From assembly GCF_014898055.3 (NCBI RefSeq), contig NW_023604295.1:140832676-140896675 (forward strand): a stretch of 64,000 bases of DNA, written 5' to 3'. Below, piece by piece: positions 1 to 10,400 of the stretch. Numbering within the stretch: the stretch's first letter is position 1; each line of letters opens with the position of its first letter. This DNA is from Talpa occidentalis. Lineage: Eukaryota > Chordata > Mammalia > Eulipotyphla > Talpidae. The notes below the pieces were generated by a model. It ran no database searches. It was not told where the DNA came from and was given only the letters and a program-made list of their open reading frames with translations. A program made the translations under genes and the position numbers.

Positions 1-959
1 AGGACATGCAGTTTTAAGATACTCCCCTTAACACAGCATTAGATTATATTCACCTCTGTATTCATATGACATTTGAGGGACGTTGGTCTGGAAAAGTAAA
101 ACATTTGGGAACAGAAAGGAAAAAATCAGTAAGTGGGGATTGAGAGACAACTTAGTTTAAGAAAGAACAAGTGAAGAAACTGGCTCTAGCATATGAGTAT
201 CAACTGTCTCTGGAAAAAAAGGGGTGTAGGAAGGACACGTACAGTGTTCAATCTCCCACTTGCGATTTAGTTCAGAGACTTGAATTGTTTGTCTTTTTTA
301 TAAACTAGATTGCACACACATACATAGGGAAAATTTAGTGACATTTCCAAAGAAAACATTGCTGATAGCGAAATTCAGAAGTTATAAATCTGCAATTAAA
401 ACAGAGGATTTGACTAACTAAAGCATAAACTTGTGAAAAACAAAGAAAAGTAGTATATATTATGGGAAAGACAGAGAGAGCCACATCATCTAAAAGGGTG
501 AACCTCATAAACATTTAAAAATGCATTGATTTGTAATGATTTAAGATATGGTTGGATTTACTGTCTCCAAGGAGATGAGGAAGCTTGAATTTTGTGATTC
601 TTTATCCAGATTGGAAACATTCTTACCTTTTGTCTTATAGTTGCACTTGCAGTTGAAGTGAGTAAAATATTGGACCAATATGAAAAGATACATGTAGATG
701 CATCTATAAAGTGAGACTTTTAATACTCTCTGGTCAGAAACAACCTAGAGTTGTAGGGTGGAGTGTCCATACAAACCAGTCAGGAGATCACTAAAATGGA
801 TGATGTGGAAAAAACTTCATTCACTGCCATGAACGGCCATGAGGTACTTCATAGTGTGACTGGCACATCAAGAAGCAGAATGGTTGCAGTTTTGTCAAGA
901 AAAATTATTAGACTGATTTTGCATGTCATATGAAGAAGTATAGATGGAAAAGTGGCAAA
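1..959. other. Unique AT-rich DNA, nothing recognised
   Basis: I see no gene, RNA gene or recognisable repeat here. The composition is ordinary AT-rich mammalian non-coding DNA with frequent stops in all frames. Confidence 0.5.
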
Positions 960-1269
960 GAATAAATCAGAGTGAGGGGGTGGAAATGAGTGAGATTTGC
1001 AAGAAAGAGTGAACATAGCAGAGTGAGATGAGGCCCCAGAAGGGAACATTTGAGCAGAGATGAAGCAAGTAGAGGAAGGGCAGGAGAAGGCAGGAGGGAT
1101 TGTTGTGTGGAGAAACCCTCAAAGAAAGAAAAAAAAAAAAACAAGCAGGAAGCAAGTGTGAAGTGAGAGGGAGAGGACCAGGCCCCTAATGTGAGGTCCA
1201 CAAAGCCATGGTAAGTGAGATTGGAGGCCACTGGATGGATTTAGCACATGGCACGTTGTTTTACTCCAC

Positions 1270-1889
1270 GTATAAGTGTCCCTATGGCTTAAAGAAAAAT
1301 ACCGGATGGTCTCACTCATAGCAGGAATTTAGAAAACCTAAATAAGGGACCAGGAAAAAGACTAATCACAATAAAGTAAACATCAAAATCAACAAGCTAC
1401 TATAAACCAGAGACCCACTACAGGTAGGAGAAAAGGGAGTAGGATCAAAACAAGGGTGGTGGGAATTGTATGGGGACCATAACCAAGATGAAAAGGCATA
1501 CATTGTGCAAAAATGAAAAATGATGTAAGAAATATATAAAATTAGGGCCTCCCCGGTGGCGCAGCGGTTGAGCGCTGGGTTGCGAAGCTGCCCGCGGCCT
1601 CTGCGGCACCGGTTCGATCCCCGGCTGCTCCCCGGCCACAGGAGGAGGGTCCCACATGGCGCGCAGACCTCTCCTGCCGCCCGCTGCTCCCCTCAGCAGT
1701 GTACTTCGGTCCTTCTGCCTGCTCTGCTCCCCGCTCTGGCTCTGGTGAATTCTCTCACCCTCACGCGCTTCTGACTGTACCCAGTGCATGTGTAAACAAA
1801 ACAAACAAATAAATAAATAAAAACATGCCTCTATTAAAAAAAAAAAAAAAGAAAAGAAATATATAAAATTAAAAAAATTTAAAAAAGAA
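1270..1889 (+). mobile_element. LINE-1 3' end (5'-truncated), split by a SINE
   Basis: The piece carries the end of ORF2 and the 3' UTR of an L1, recognised by 'aaataccggatggtctcactcatag', a degenerate form of the usual 'ATACCRTATGATCTCACTCATA'. It runs to an A-rich end at about 1889. A SINE has landed at 1545-1853 in the terminal 'aagaaatatataaaatta'. A second copy of the same 3' UTR lies at 46570-46856 and a diverged one at 59216-59530. No open reading frame remains. Confidence 0.75.
1545..1853 (+). mobile_element. tRNA-derived SINE, type C (young), full length
   Basis: This is a near-consensus copy of the dominant SINE of the window. It begins GGGCCTCCCCGGTGGCGCA. The A box TGGCGCAGCGGTTGAGCG and B box GGTTCGATCCC are intact, so the internal pol III promoter looks complete. 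The body contains CTGCTCCCCTCAGCAGTG followed by the type C motif CTTCGGTCCTTC. A perfect 18-bp TSD (AAGAAATATATAAAATTA) flanks it at 1527-1544 and 1854-1871. The tail departs from the usual TCTTT end and reads '...aaacatgcctctatt' plus A-run, shared only with the copy at 24580. Open frames across it on both strands are SINE artefacts. Confidence 0.95.
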
Positions 1890-2340
1890 ATGGGCAGCTC
1901 CTCCCAGTATTAGGAAGCATTTGTAGTGACACAAGATAAAGATGGTGGTAGATTGTTTCCCTTGATAGTTTAGGAAGTGATGAACAGTGAGAGGACTCTA
2001 GAAATATTTTGACAGTAGAGTCTAAGTGGATTGCTGATGATTTAGATGTGGAGGATGAAAGAAAGATAAAGCTTTGGCCTGAGTGCCTTTTTTTTTTTTT
2101 TAATTCATCTTGAGTTAACTTAGGTCTTTATTTAAATAATTTTACTGTACTGGATGGTGCAGATGGGCACATTAAGGAAGTCAAGGGTATGGAAGAAGTG
2201 GAGCCTGAGCTCTTGAGCATCCAAGTCACAGTCTTAGACCTCACTTTGGAGGTGGAGGGGGTGTTGAGCTAAAGGAGACTTGAAGGTTTGGTAGGAGTCA
2301 GGTGGGAAAACTAAGAGAGAGCATGACTCTAGGTCCTGTC

Positions 2341-3444
2341 AAGAAACCATTTCAGGACCCATTCAGGAGGCACTGACCCACTGGATCCAATACCCACTGT
2401 AAGTTACAGCAGATGTAGGCTCAGAATTGACCACGGATTTAGCAGTGCTGATAAGATGTTTTGATCTTGACAGGTATTGTGTGATTGATTGCTGTGTAGG
2501 GGATCAAAGGCTGATTCCAGGAGAATGATCCTTATGGTTGAATTCATCCTTCCTCAATTGGATTGCAGAATACCTCGACTTACATTTTTTTTTATATATA
2601 TTTTAGTATGAATAATTGTCTGACAGTGTTTTTTTTCTTTTGTATTTTAAAAGGTTAGAAATACAATGTTGTGATCTGAAATGTCATTTTGTACTGAGAA
2701 CTTTCCTGTTATTGCAGAAATTCTTGAATAAGTTTAAGAAAGATAAGAAAACAAATAGTTCCAAACAATCAAAAATATTTAAAGTGTAAAATGAAAGAAG
2801 ACTAATATTCTTAATAATTTCTTATAGAGATTTGCAAAAGTGGTCTATCCTTGAAAAGGGTTTAGTCTGACTCAGATTGTAATACCAGTGTTATCTGTAT
2901 AATCAAGAAGTAATCATCAGCCCGTTATGTCTAGTATCTTTGAAAATTAATGATTATTCTAAGGGAATAGCTTTCTCTAGTTGTACGGAAGTGTTTTTAG
3001 CTTTGTAAGGTGAGATAATGCTTACGGTTACTCCACTAAAGGAAACAACACTCTCTAATTTGTATTATACCAAAAAGTAAAAGGTAAGGTACTGAATTGT
3101 CTGTAGTTAAATCAAGCATCCAGATAATTATCATTTTCCTATTTAATGTGGAAAGTACATTTAAAATGCAAAATATTCTTTGTCAAAAACCGATGATGTA
3201 GCAAACTCTATTTTATTCCCATTGTGCTGTTAATTATTTTTAAATATTTCATGTGGACAATATTTTGTTAAATGTAAAAGATGTACATAATCTGAGTGAA
3301 AATGTGTCTAAAAGAAATATTTAACTGAAAATGTTGTAAATTCTTTTATTTCTGAAAGTAAACACTTCAAAAATTAAGTAAAGTTGGCAAGTAATATTTC
3401 TATTCATTATAGAACATAAAATACTTAATATTAAATTAATGCTT
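2341..3444. other. Unique AT-rich DNA, nothing recognised
   Basis: No gene or repeat is recognised. Short T-runs and TATATATA stretches occur near 2588-2604. Confidence 0.45.
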
Positions 3445-3460
3445 AGAAAATTTAATTTTT

Positions 3461-3726
3461 AAAGACTTATTTATTTATGCATACAAGAGCTGGGGTACAG
3501 GCCAGAGGTGCGGGGGTAGAGAGGATTCACTGGAGAAAGAGTGGGGAGCAAAACAGGCAGATCTACTTGAATACACTGCTGAGGGGCGTAGCAGGGGAGA
3601 CAGGAGAGGTCTGTTGTGCCATGTGGGTCAGCTCCCTGGCTGAGGATCAAACTCCTGCTATGTTGCAGTGGCTGTGGACAGCTTCATGATGCTGTACTTA
3701 ACCCCTTGCGCTACCAGGGAGGCTCC
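3461..3726 (-). mobile_element. tRNA-derived SINE, type A, full length
   Basis: It reads on the minus strand from 'ctaccagggaggctcc' (5' head, right end) to 'aaagacttatttatttatgc' (tail, left end). The type A motif 'agatctacttgaatacac' is present. The TSD is diverged (AGAAAATTTAATTTTT at 3445-3460 against AGAAACTCTAATTTTT at 3727-3742, 14 of 16), which suits an older insertion. The open frame over it is an artefact. Confidence 0.92.
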
Positions 3727-3742
3727 AGAAACTCTAATTTTT

Positions 3743-5753
3743 AAACAACTTTCTTGGAGCAACTACTTGAAAATATGAAAATATGCAGCAAATGAAGTGA
3801 GAATATTTGGCCACAGTTAAAATTACAAAAGAAGTGAAAGTAAATGACAGTTAAAAACAAAACAAAACAAAAAAACTCCATATTTTCCCATATCACAATC
3901 CACACTCTTTTCCCATTTAATCCTGTGATTGTACAAGCAGGTGAAGTACCCAAGAAGATTTCAAAATCATAAGCCTGTCACACTCATTTCCTCATGTAAT
4001 TCTGTGATTTTCAAGGAAACACCACAGACTATAATTTGGAAACATGGATGGAAAAGAATTCATCTTCAAAAATTCAACATTTTGACAACCCTATCATTTT
4101 GGACCAAAGTGAATATGACCTTTATCCCTCATCCTCAGTCTTGTCAGTGTTTTAACAAATTCTTTGCCCTTATTTTGATCATTAAATTCTAAGTGTCAAG
4201 TTATTTTTCCTCATTTGCAAAGATTTTTATAAACTGACATAAAATGTTAGATAAAATCTCAGACACTAAAACTACTATCTGGCTTAGATCTGAAAAAAAA
4301 AAAAAATCACATACATTATATATCATGATTAACTTTTAAAACAGCTTCATGAGGAAGTGACCTACTGATTGAGGTCATAATCTGTGCATTCCTACAATTT
4401 CTTAGCCTGTTGTTTAATTTTATCCCGCAGAAGTAAGCAGATATTTTTATGTTTCTCTTCTGATAGCTTTTTAAATTTTGTCAGCAAATCTTTGCAGAAA
4501 ATCATTAACTTGCATGCTGGGTGTGGTGAGATCCAGAACGTCTCTAGCAGTTGAAAAACTATCTTGAAATTGCAGAATTTTTACATAAACAAGAAACTTA
4601 AAGCAACAAAAGCTAACAAACTTTCCTCGAGTGAATTAATTTCAGTTAATGGCCATTTAAAATAAATTGTATGTCAATTTTTTGAAGTGAGAGAATATAA
4701 TGAAAATGTATATGGATTGTGTACAAATTGAAATGATCATTTCAGCTTTTCAGAATTCATTTATGCCAGCTTATCCACAGTTCACATATAAACTCAGCAG
4801 ATGCCATTAACTGGTATACTTTGAAAAAATAAACCCAATCTAAAAATAATTCCTGTTCAAAATAGGATTTACCTGGTATGTTGTTGCAATGCTGATTAGG
4901 GACTCATTTTTCATTTTATTTTAACATGAATGATAAAGGATTGTTTAGAATCATTTTGCTTAAACACTGATTTTAACTGCTCAATGTGTAAATATTTTTG
5001 TATGTTTAAATTCTGTTTTAAATTTCCTTAACATTTACTTTTGGAAAATCAGGATTTTTTAAATATAATATATATATTATTTCTCATGTTAGTGAAAACC
5101 TTTCAAATATGGCTATATTTAAACCATGCTTATTTTGCTGATAGTCCAATAAACATTTCATTTTTATTTCCTAAGTATATCCAATAGTGATTTAACACAG
5201 AAATTCAGCATCTTAGCATGCTGACTTTCGTTTCTTTATTATTTAATTTAATGTGAATATGATACTTCAAAGAATCCCATTTTTATCATGTTTATTCAGC
5301 ATTTTTTATCATTTAAAAAATTCCATCATGTATTTTGTACTTTGTGCATTATATTTTTAAAAAAATTAAATATTGCCTGTGGTGTGTTAAACATCATGAC
5401 ATTCCTTACTCAGTTGGTTTAAAAACTGCTCATTTTCTGCCATAAATAGTTCAGTCACAAAATAGCATAATTTAAATGGAAAGAAAATGGAATTAGCTTT
5501 GTTATGAAACTGGTTTGACTCTTTCCTAACCAGGACTTGACTTTGAGAAGATCACTTGGTATTGCTTAGTATCCTCGCCCCGTGTCCAAAATGAAAGTGA
5601 TAGGTGAATGTGCCTCTGAAAGAAAAATCACTGTAAAGTATTGGCCTGACATCTGTTGATCTATTAATAAATGTTACTTATCATTATTCTGTTGTCTCAT
5701 TGTTATGATTCTTGTGCAGACTCCTGTGTTCTGTTTCAGCAAGATTTCCTTTC
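3743..5753. other. Unique AT-rich DNA, possible conserved non-coding block inside
   Basis: No repeat or gene is recognised over 2 kb. The part at 4380-4860 is of higher complexity than its surroundings and has several homeodomain-like TAAT/ATTA cores, so it may be a regulatory element. That is inference only. The remainder is low-GC sequence. Confidence 0.35.
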
Positions 5754-5996
5754 AAGATTTTCTTTATTTATTTATGCATAGAAGAATTGGGTGTAGGCCA
5801 GAGTTGCAGTGGGTGAGAGGACTCACCAAAGTGGGGCGCAGAATAGGTAAAATGACTGAAATACACTGCTGAGGGGAGCAGCAGGGAGATAGGAGAGGTC
5901 TGCTGGGCCATGTGAGTAGCTCCCTGGCCAGGGATTGAACTCAGAACACAGTGGGGATAGCACAGAAGCTCAACTCCTAGGCCGTGAGGGAGGCCC
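5754..5996 (-). mobile_element. tRNA-derived SINE, type B, decayed
   Basis: The tail 'aagattttctttatttatttatgcat' is at the left and the head 'ggccgtgagggaggccc' at the right. The middle keeps 'actgaaatacactgctgaggggagcagcagg'-type sequence in the form 'aatgactgaaatacac'. Deletions shorten it to about 243 bp. I could not find a convincing TSD, consistent with age. Confidence 0.88.
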
Positions 5997-6731
5997 TCAG
6001 TCAGATATTCAGTGGTTCCTGGCTTGGATTTCAGGGTGTAAGATTGAAGTGTCTTTTCAAGGTACCATGTGAGCAGTGAGTAGGATGGTCAGGGGGAATG
6101 GACAGCCTCCTCTGCATATTGAACCCCAAATTGAATGTCCAAATGCATTGTTCCTTTCTGACCATTATTTGTGTTTTTAGTGATGGCTGGATTCCCAGAC
6201 ATGCTTACCAAAATATAATGAAGCCAAAATGTAAATGCTTTAGTTGAATGTTCTGGGAATTTAAATACCATTGAGAACATTGTTAAAAGCAGATGATATG
6301 CTATGCCCAAATATCAAGCAGACAGCTTGCAAATATGTCCTGGAAAACTGATCTCTCTCTTACATGTGAATATTCTATATTATAAAAGAGAGGTTTCTAA
6401 ATTTACAATCTATGAAAAGATACTTTTCCAAAAAATTACGGACTTCTTAATAAAGTAGGGTTACTAATTTTAGAACATCTAACAGGGAAAAATATCACTC
6501 CACCACATTAAGCTGCACCTGTTCATGTGACACCATAAATCTAAATTAAATAATAAATAACAAATAATACTAAGCATTGCCAGTCAAGTCATTTAAGATA
6601 ATTTTACATTGAACAGTTTGAAAAACAACTTATGGCAATTATGGATGGAAACCTCACATTCACAATACAAACAAGAGTAGGTGAAGCAAGAATAGAGACT
6701 CAAGGACTCACCCTATAAAGCAGGGCAATTT
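5997..6731. other. Unique DNA, nothing recognised
   Basis: No gene or repeat is recognised in this interval. Confidence 0.45.
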
Positions 6732-6743
6732 AAGAGTAGTGAT

Positions 6744-7049
6744 GGGCCTCCCCTGGTGGCGCGGGTGGTGGAGCACAGTGCTGTGAAACTGTCTGCAGTC
6801 TCTGCAGCGCCAGTTCAATCCTGGCCAACCGGCGAGGGTCCCCCATGGCGCGGCAGACCTCTCCTGTTGTTCCCGCTGCTCCCCTCAGCAGTGTATTTCA
6901 TCAGTCTGCCTGTTCTGTTCCCCACTCTGTCTTTGGTGAATCCTCTCACCCTCCTGCACATCTGGCCTGCACCCTGGTTCTTGTATAAAATAAATAAATA
7001 AATCTTTTTAAAAAAATTCAAATTCACTTAAAAAAAAAAAAAGAAAAGA
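6744..7049 (+). mobile_element. tRNA-derived SINE, type B, full length
   Basis: The head is 'gggcctcccctggtggcgcg', followed by a B-box region 'cagttcaatcctggcc' (mutated from GGTTCGATCCC). The body is 'ctgctcccctcagcagtg' with the type B motif 'catcagtctgcctg'. The tail is 'ataaataaataaatcttttt' plus A-runs. A near-perfect TSD (AAGAGTAGTGAT at 6732-6743, AATAGTAGTGAT at 7050-7061) bounds it. Confidence 0.94.
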
Positions 7050-7061
7050 AATAGTAGTGAT

Positions 7062-7906
7062 AATTCCTAATCTTGTTAACAGACAGAATGAGGGGCATCC
7101 TGAGATCCTCAGCCCTGCCTGCTCTAAAACAGTTCTGTCATCTGCTGCTTAAATACAAAGCATACTCAGTGCATGAGACTTTCAGTAGAAAAGAAATAGG
7201 TGCAACAGAGAGAAGAGAAATAATATAGTTAAAATAATTCCCAACTAAACAGCCAAAGTTACCCCACCCCTTGGTGGGTGAATGCCCAGCCAAACAGGGT
7301 TGGCCCAAAGCAGAGCTACTGAGGCCCAAATGCTTGTCACAAGTCTAAGGCACCTTTTGGGGAACCATAATAAAGGAAGAAGGAAGCAGGCAAGTTTGGA
7401 AGGAAAAGAACAAAATCAAAATACAAGTCAAGATGAAAGCTGCCACTGTCAGCCTCCCCATGGGTCTGTTACATGCAAATCTCTCTCCTTCCTTGTCCCC
7501 GAAGTACCTGTAATATGTCCAAGACTGAGAAACAAGTGTAGCTTCTTGACATTCTCTGGACTCCATGTGCCTCCTCCAAGTCTTTATTTCTTCATATTTC
7601 AGCCTCCTCTATTAGTTCTTTTTAGCTTCTCCTGTATGTTCAGCTCTACACTTCAGTAATGGGGCAGAGAATCTGGAACCTCTTCTTGATATGGATATCA
7701 CAATGCTACATTCTCAAAATTATTAAAGCAAAGTATTATGTCTAAATTGGGAGAGCATAATGAAGAAATTCAGGGTTTTAGTGAAAGGATGTACAAGAGA
7801 AGTCTAGATTAACACTATTAGAAATAGAGAAATAGTTTTTTTATTACAATAATTGCCTAGGATGTGATGAAATAATGTTTGAAATGTCTACCAAAAAAAA
7901 AAAATA
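7062..7906. other. Unique DNA, nothing recognised
   Basis: The interval is moderately less AT-rich than its surroundings. A 125-codon plus-strand frame at 7282-7659 has no recognisable domain, repeat or compositional support, so I do not call it a gene. Confidence 0.4.
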
Positions 7907-8168
7907 GGGGCCTCCGTGTTGGCGCAAGGGGTTAAGATGAAGCTATCCACAGCCACTGCAGCACGAGTTTGATCCCCGGCCAGGGAGCTACCCACATGGC
8001 ACAGCAGATCTCTGCTGACTCGCCCGCTGCGCCCCTCAGCAGTGTATTTCAGTAGATCCACCTATTCTGCTCCCTACTCTGTCTCTGGTGAATCCTCTCA
8101 CCTCTCACACCTCTGTCCTGTACCCCAGTTCTTGTGTGTATAAATAAATAAATATTTAAAAAATATAA
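7907..8168 (+). mobile_element. tRNA-derived SINE, type A, full length
   Basis: The head 'ggggcctccgtgttggcgcaaggggttaaga' (split over 7907-7935) shows the type A head, in which AAGGGGTTAAGA replaces the GCGGTTGAGCG of type C. The body 'cccctcagcagtgtatttcagtagatcc' and tail 'ataaataaataaatattt' follow. The B box has decayed to 'agtttgatcccc'. An A-run precedes it, and no clean TSD is visible. Confidence 0.92.
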
Positions 8169-8499
8169 TTGTTACTAAAAATGATATGAGAGATTTATGA
8201 GTTGTAATAGAATTAACATACATTAAAAGAATTTGTACAGAAAAAAGGTGAACAAACAGATAAAAAGTAAAATTAAGTTATAATTGAAAATGCTTCTGAA
8301 GAAAATTCCTGAATCTGCAATCAACTCTTAACCTTGAAAGTTTAATGTAGAATTATTATCAATACAGAAACTGATTATTTGAAATTCCCAAACTGCAAGC
8401 CTGAAAAATTATATGATCAGGAAGGAAAAATGTGTCATGCACCAGAGGCAAAGGTGATATTAAAAATTAGGCTGAGGTACCAATAAAGGAAGTAGGTTA

Positions 8500-8618
8500 G
8501 GGCCTCCCCTGGTGGCGCAGAGGTTGAGCACTGGGTTGCGAGGCCCTCTGCAGTGTCGGTTCGATCCCCGGCAACTGGCGAGGGGCCCACAAAAATTAAA
8601 TAAATAAATAAAGGAAGG
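8500..8618 (+). mobile_element. Head-only short SINE with perfect TSD
   Basis: It contains the tRNA-like head only: 'gggcctcccctggtggcgca', then the B box 'ggttcgatcccc', ending at 'ggggcccac'. The A-rich tail ('aaaaattaaataaataaataaa') follows at once, and the whole 150-nt body with the CAGCAGTG hallmark is absent. A perfect 14-bp TSD (AAGGAAGTAGGTTA, 8486-8499 and 8619-8632) shows that it integrated in this short form and was not deleted later. Its head resembles type C (TTGAGCACTGGGTTGCGA). Confidence 0.93.
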
Positions 8619-9652
8619 AAGGAAGTAGGTTAACAGTCAAAACTACTGCTGACTGATATTAGTTACTAATTAGATTAAGAGCTAGTGATTTTGTTTTGGA
8701 GAAGCCTGTCTTTTATCAAGTTCTTCTTTAAACTGTCTCCCTTCAGAGTGAATGAGATTACAAGGACAACAGAGGGTGTCTTTTGTTATTTTCTGTGACC
8801 ATCTTCAGGGCTGACATGAAATGAATCCACCAAGTACTGACTTTGGGATGTGTGGGCATTTACACGTATAGAAGGTTTTGTATGTTTGTTTTGCTCGCTA
8901 GCTTATGGGTTTAATCATTAAAGCAACTGTATCTTGATGTTTTTGGAGCTTTTATTAGTAGATATTATTTATTCCCATTAAAACAGACTTGAAGAAGTTA
9001 ATAAACTTTAATTGTAATATGGTAATTCCTCTCCATTAATGTCAGTTGTTTGATTTTAAGTGATATCAACTTTTTTATAATTTGCTTTGACCAAATGTTC
9101 ACAATATTTGAATATATATAATATTTGTTATACACGTGCATATGCATAACTTATTAAATATAGAAGGATACATTAACTTCTCTATTACTGCTTCAATACT
9201 AAAAATTAATTTATTGACTCACCAAATACTCTAAGTCAGTTTTTTTTTTTTTTGGGGGGTGATCTCTTAAATGGTAGATATAAATAATAATCTATTTCCT
9301 ACCTCTTATAGTATCCAACATATAATTATCTTTAATAAGAATACATGTGGTTAAGATCAGAGTTTTGAATATTTTATTTCTCATTTTACTGAGGAATAAA
9401 AGTAGGGATATTTGGAACTGCTTAATGCACATTTTAATATGATTTTGATGGACCTCATTTTTTTGGTGTCAAATATAAACTGCATTTTATTATAAACTGC
9501 ATTTTAAAAATTCTTCATGTTATAGTCATTCTGCATTCAGAAACTTGTGTTTAGAAAAATATTCTAGCATTTTCTTATTGTTTTACAAATTACATAGAAA
9601 TTATGGTGTTGTATTGAATAGTAAGACATTTAACTTTTTTTTTATTTTTCAG

Positions 9653-9770
9653 ACTTGAATACAGTGATCATGTAAATTAGAGAAAAGAGCTAAAAATAAC
9701 TCTGGATATACTTCTCATGCGATACTTATTCTGAATGAAGCATTAAGGTCGCTAATAGAGGTGTATTGCT
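9653..9770 (+). other. Candidate non-coding exon
   Basis: The 118-nt block is preceded by a strong polypyrimidine tract and acceptor ('tttttttttatttttcag', ending 9652). It is followed by a strong donor ('gtaagtatttt' from 9771). All three plus-strand frames contain stops within the first 10-12 codons, so if it is an exon it is untranslated or belongs to a long non-coding RNA. It is not a recognised repeat. Chance pairing of splice-like signals in AT-rich DNA is the main alternative. Confidence 0.3.
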
Positions 9771-10254
9771 GTAAGTATTTTCTAATGAAATTAGAATGTT
9801 GTTTTCTTGTCTCTTGATAATGTCAGTTGTGGCTTCCACATAATTTAAGAGAAGCATTCAGTATAGGGGCAATAATAAGCAGAATCTTATAGGCCCTTGA
9901 AATAATTGGATATAGAAGCACTGAATTATAGAATAAATATTTGGTATAAACAAAAGTTTAGTGAGGGACAAAATGAGAATTGTTTACTTTGTCTTGGCAA
10001 CCTTTGCCAGAATATATTCAGGAGTAGGACAGTTTTCTTATGAGAAAGTAAAGTAATTACAAGATGATCCTGGGAGCAATGCTAGTGTTACCATGGATAA
10101 TCAATAAATTATGAACAAAATGATTAGAAAAATAACAGAATGAGAAACTTTTATAAGCAAGCTGCTTAAATTTTGATGATTTTTAAAAATCTATGGAACT
10201 ATCACCAATAATAGCACCAAGTTCAATTATTAGGATACTTAATCTGGATCCAGT

Positions 10255-10400
10255 TAGGTTATCAGGCACTGTTTACTCACTTCATCTGCAATGTAACTTT
10301 ACAAAACTCTTACATTCAAAAAGAGAAAAAGCATAAAAAAAAAAATTGTGTAAACTGACCTGAGGACTAGGTTTGGTCATTTAAATGAAGACATTGATTT
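10255..10400 (-). repeat. Weak MIR/L2-like trace
   Basis: 'atcaggcactgtttactcacttc' and the following order resemble the antisense start of a MIR 3' part ('AGGCACTGTGCTAAGCACTT'), but similarity fades after about 70 nt. Confidence 0.25.

Larger units (their letters stand above)
960..2340 (+). repeat. Ancient interspersed repeat, interrupted by L1 and SINE
   Basis: Two pieces (about 960-1265 and 1890-2340) read in order like a widespread old mammalian repeat. I remember its pattern as AGGCCATGGTAAGG, then AGCCACTGGAGGG, then a later part with TTTGCTGATGGATTGGATGTGG. Here the matches are 'aaagccatggtaagtgag' and 'ggccactggatgg' (1202-1236), then 'ggattgctgatgatttagatgtgg' split over 2029-2052. 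The missing middle is where the L1 end and the SINE sit. I cannot name the family with confidence. The purine-rich look of 960-1180 fits this repeat and not a gene. Confidence 0.45.

Noticed and set aside
1545..1625. Possible functional tRNA gene in the SINE head
   Set aside because: A and B boxes are present, but the head does not close a cloverleaf with a matched acceptor stem and anticodon arm. It belongs to a dispersed repeat family.
1445..1804. 119-codon minus-strand frame
   Set aside because: It lies almost wholly in the antisense of the type C SINE. The same Arg/Gly-rich peptide recurs at other SINE copies.
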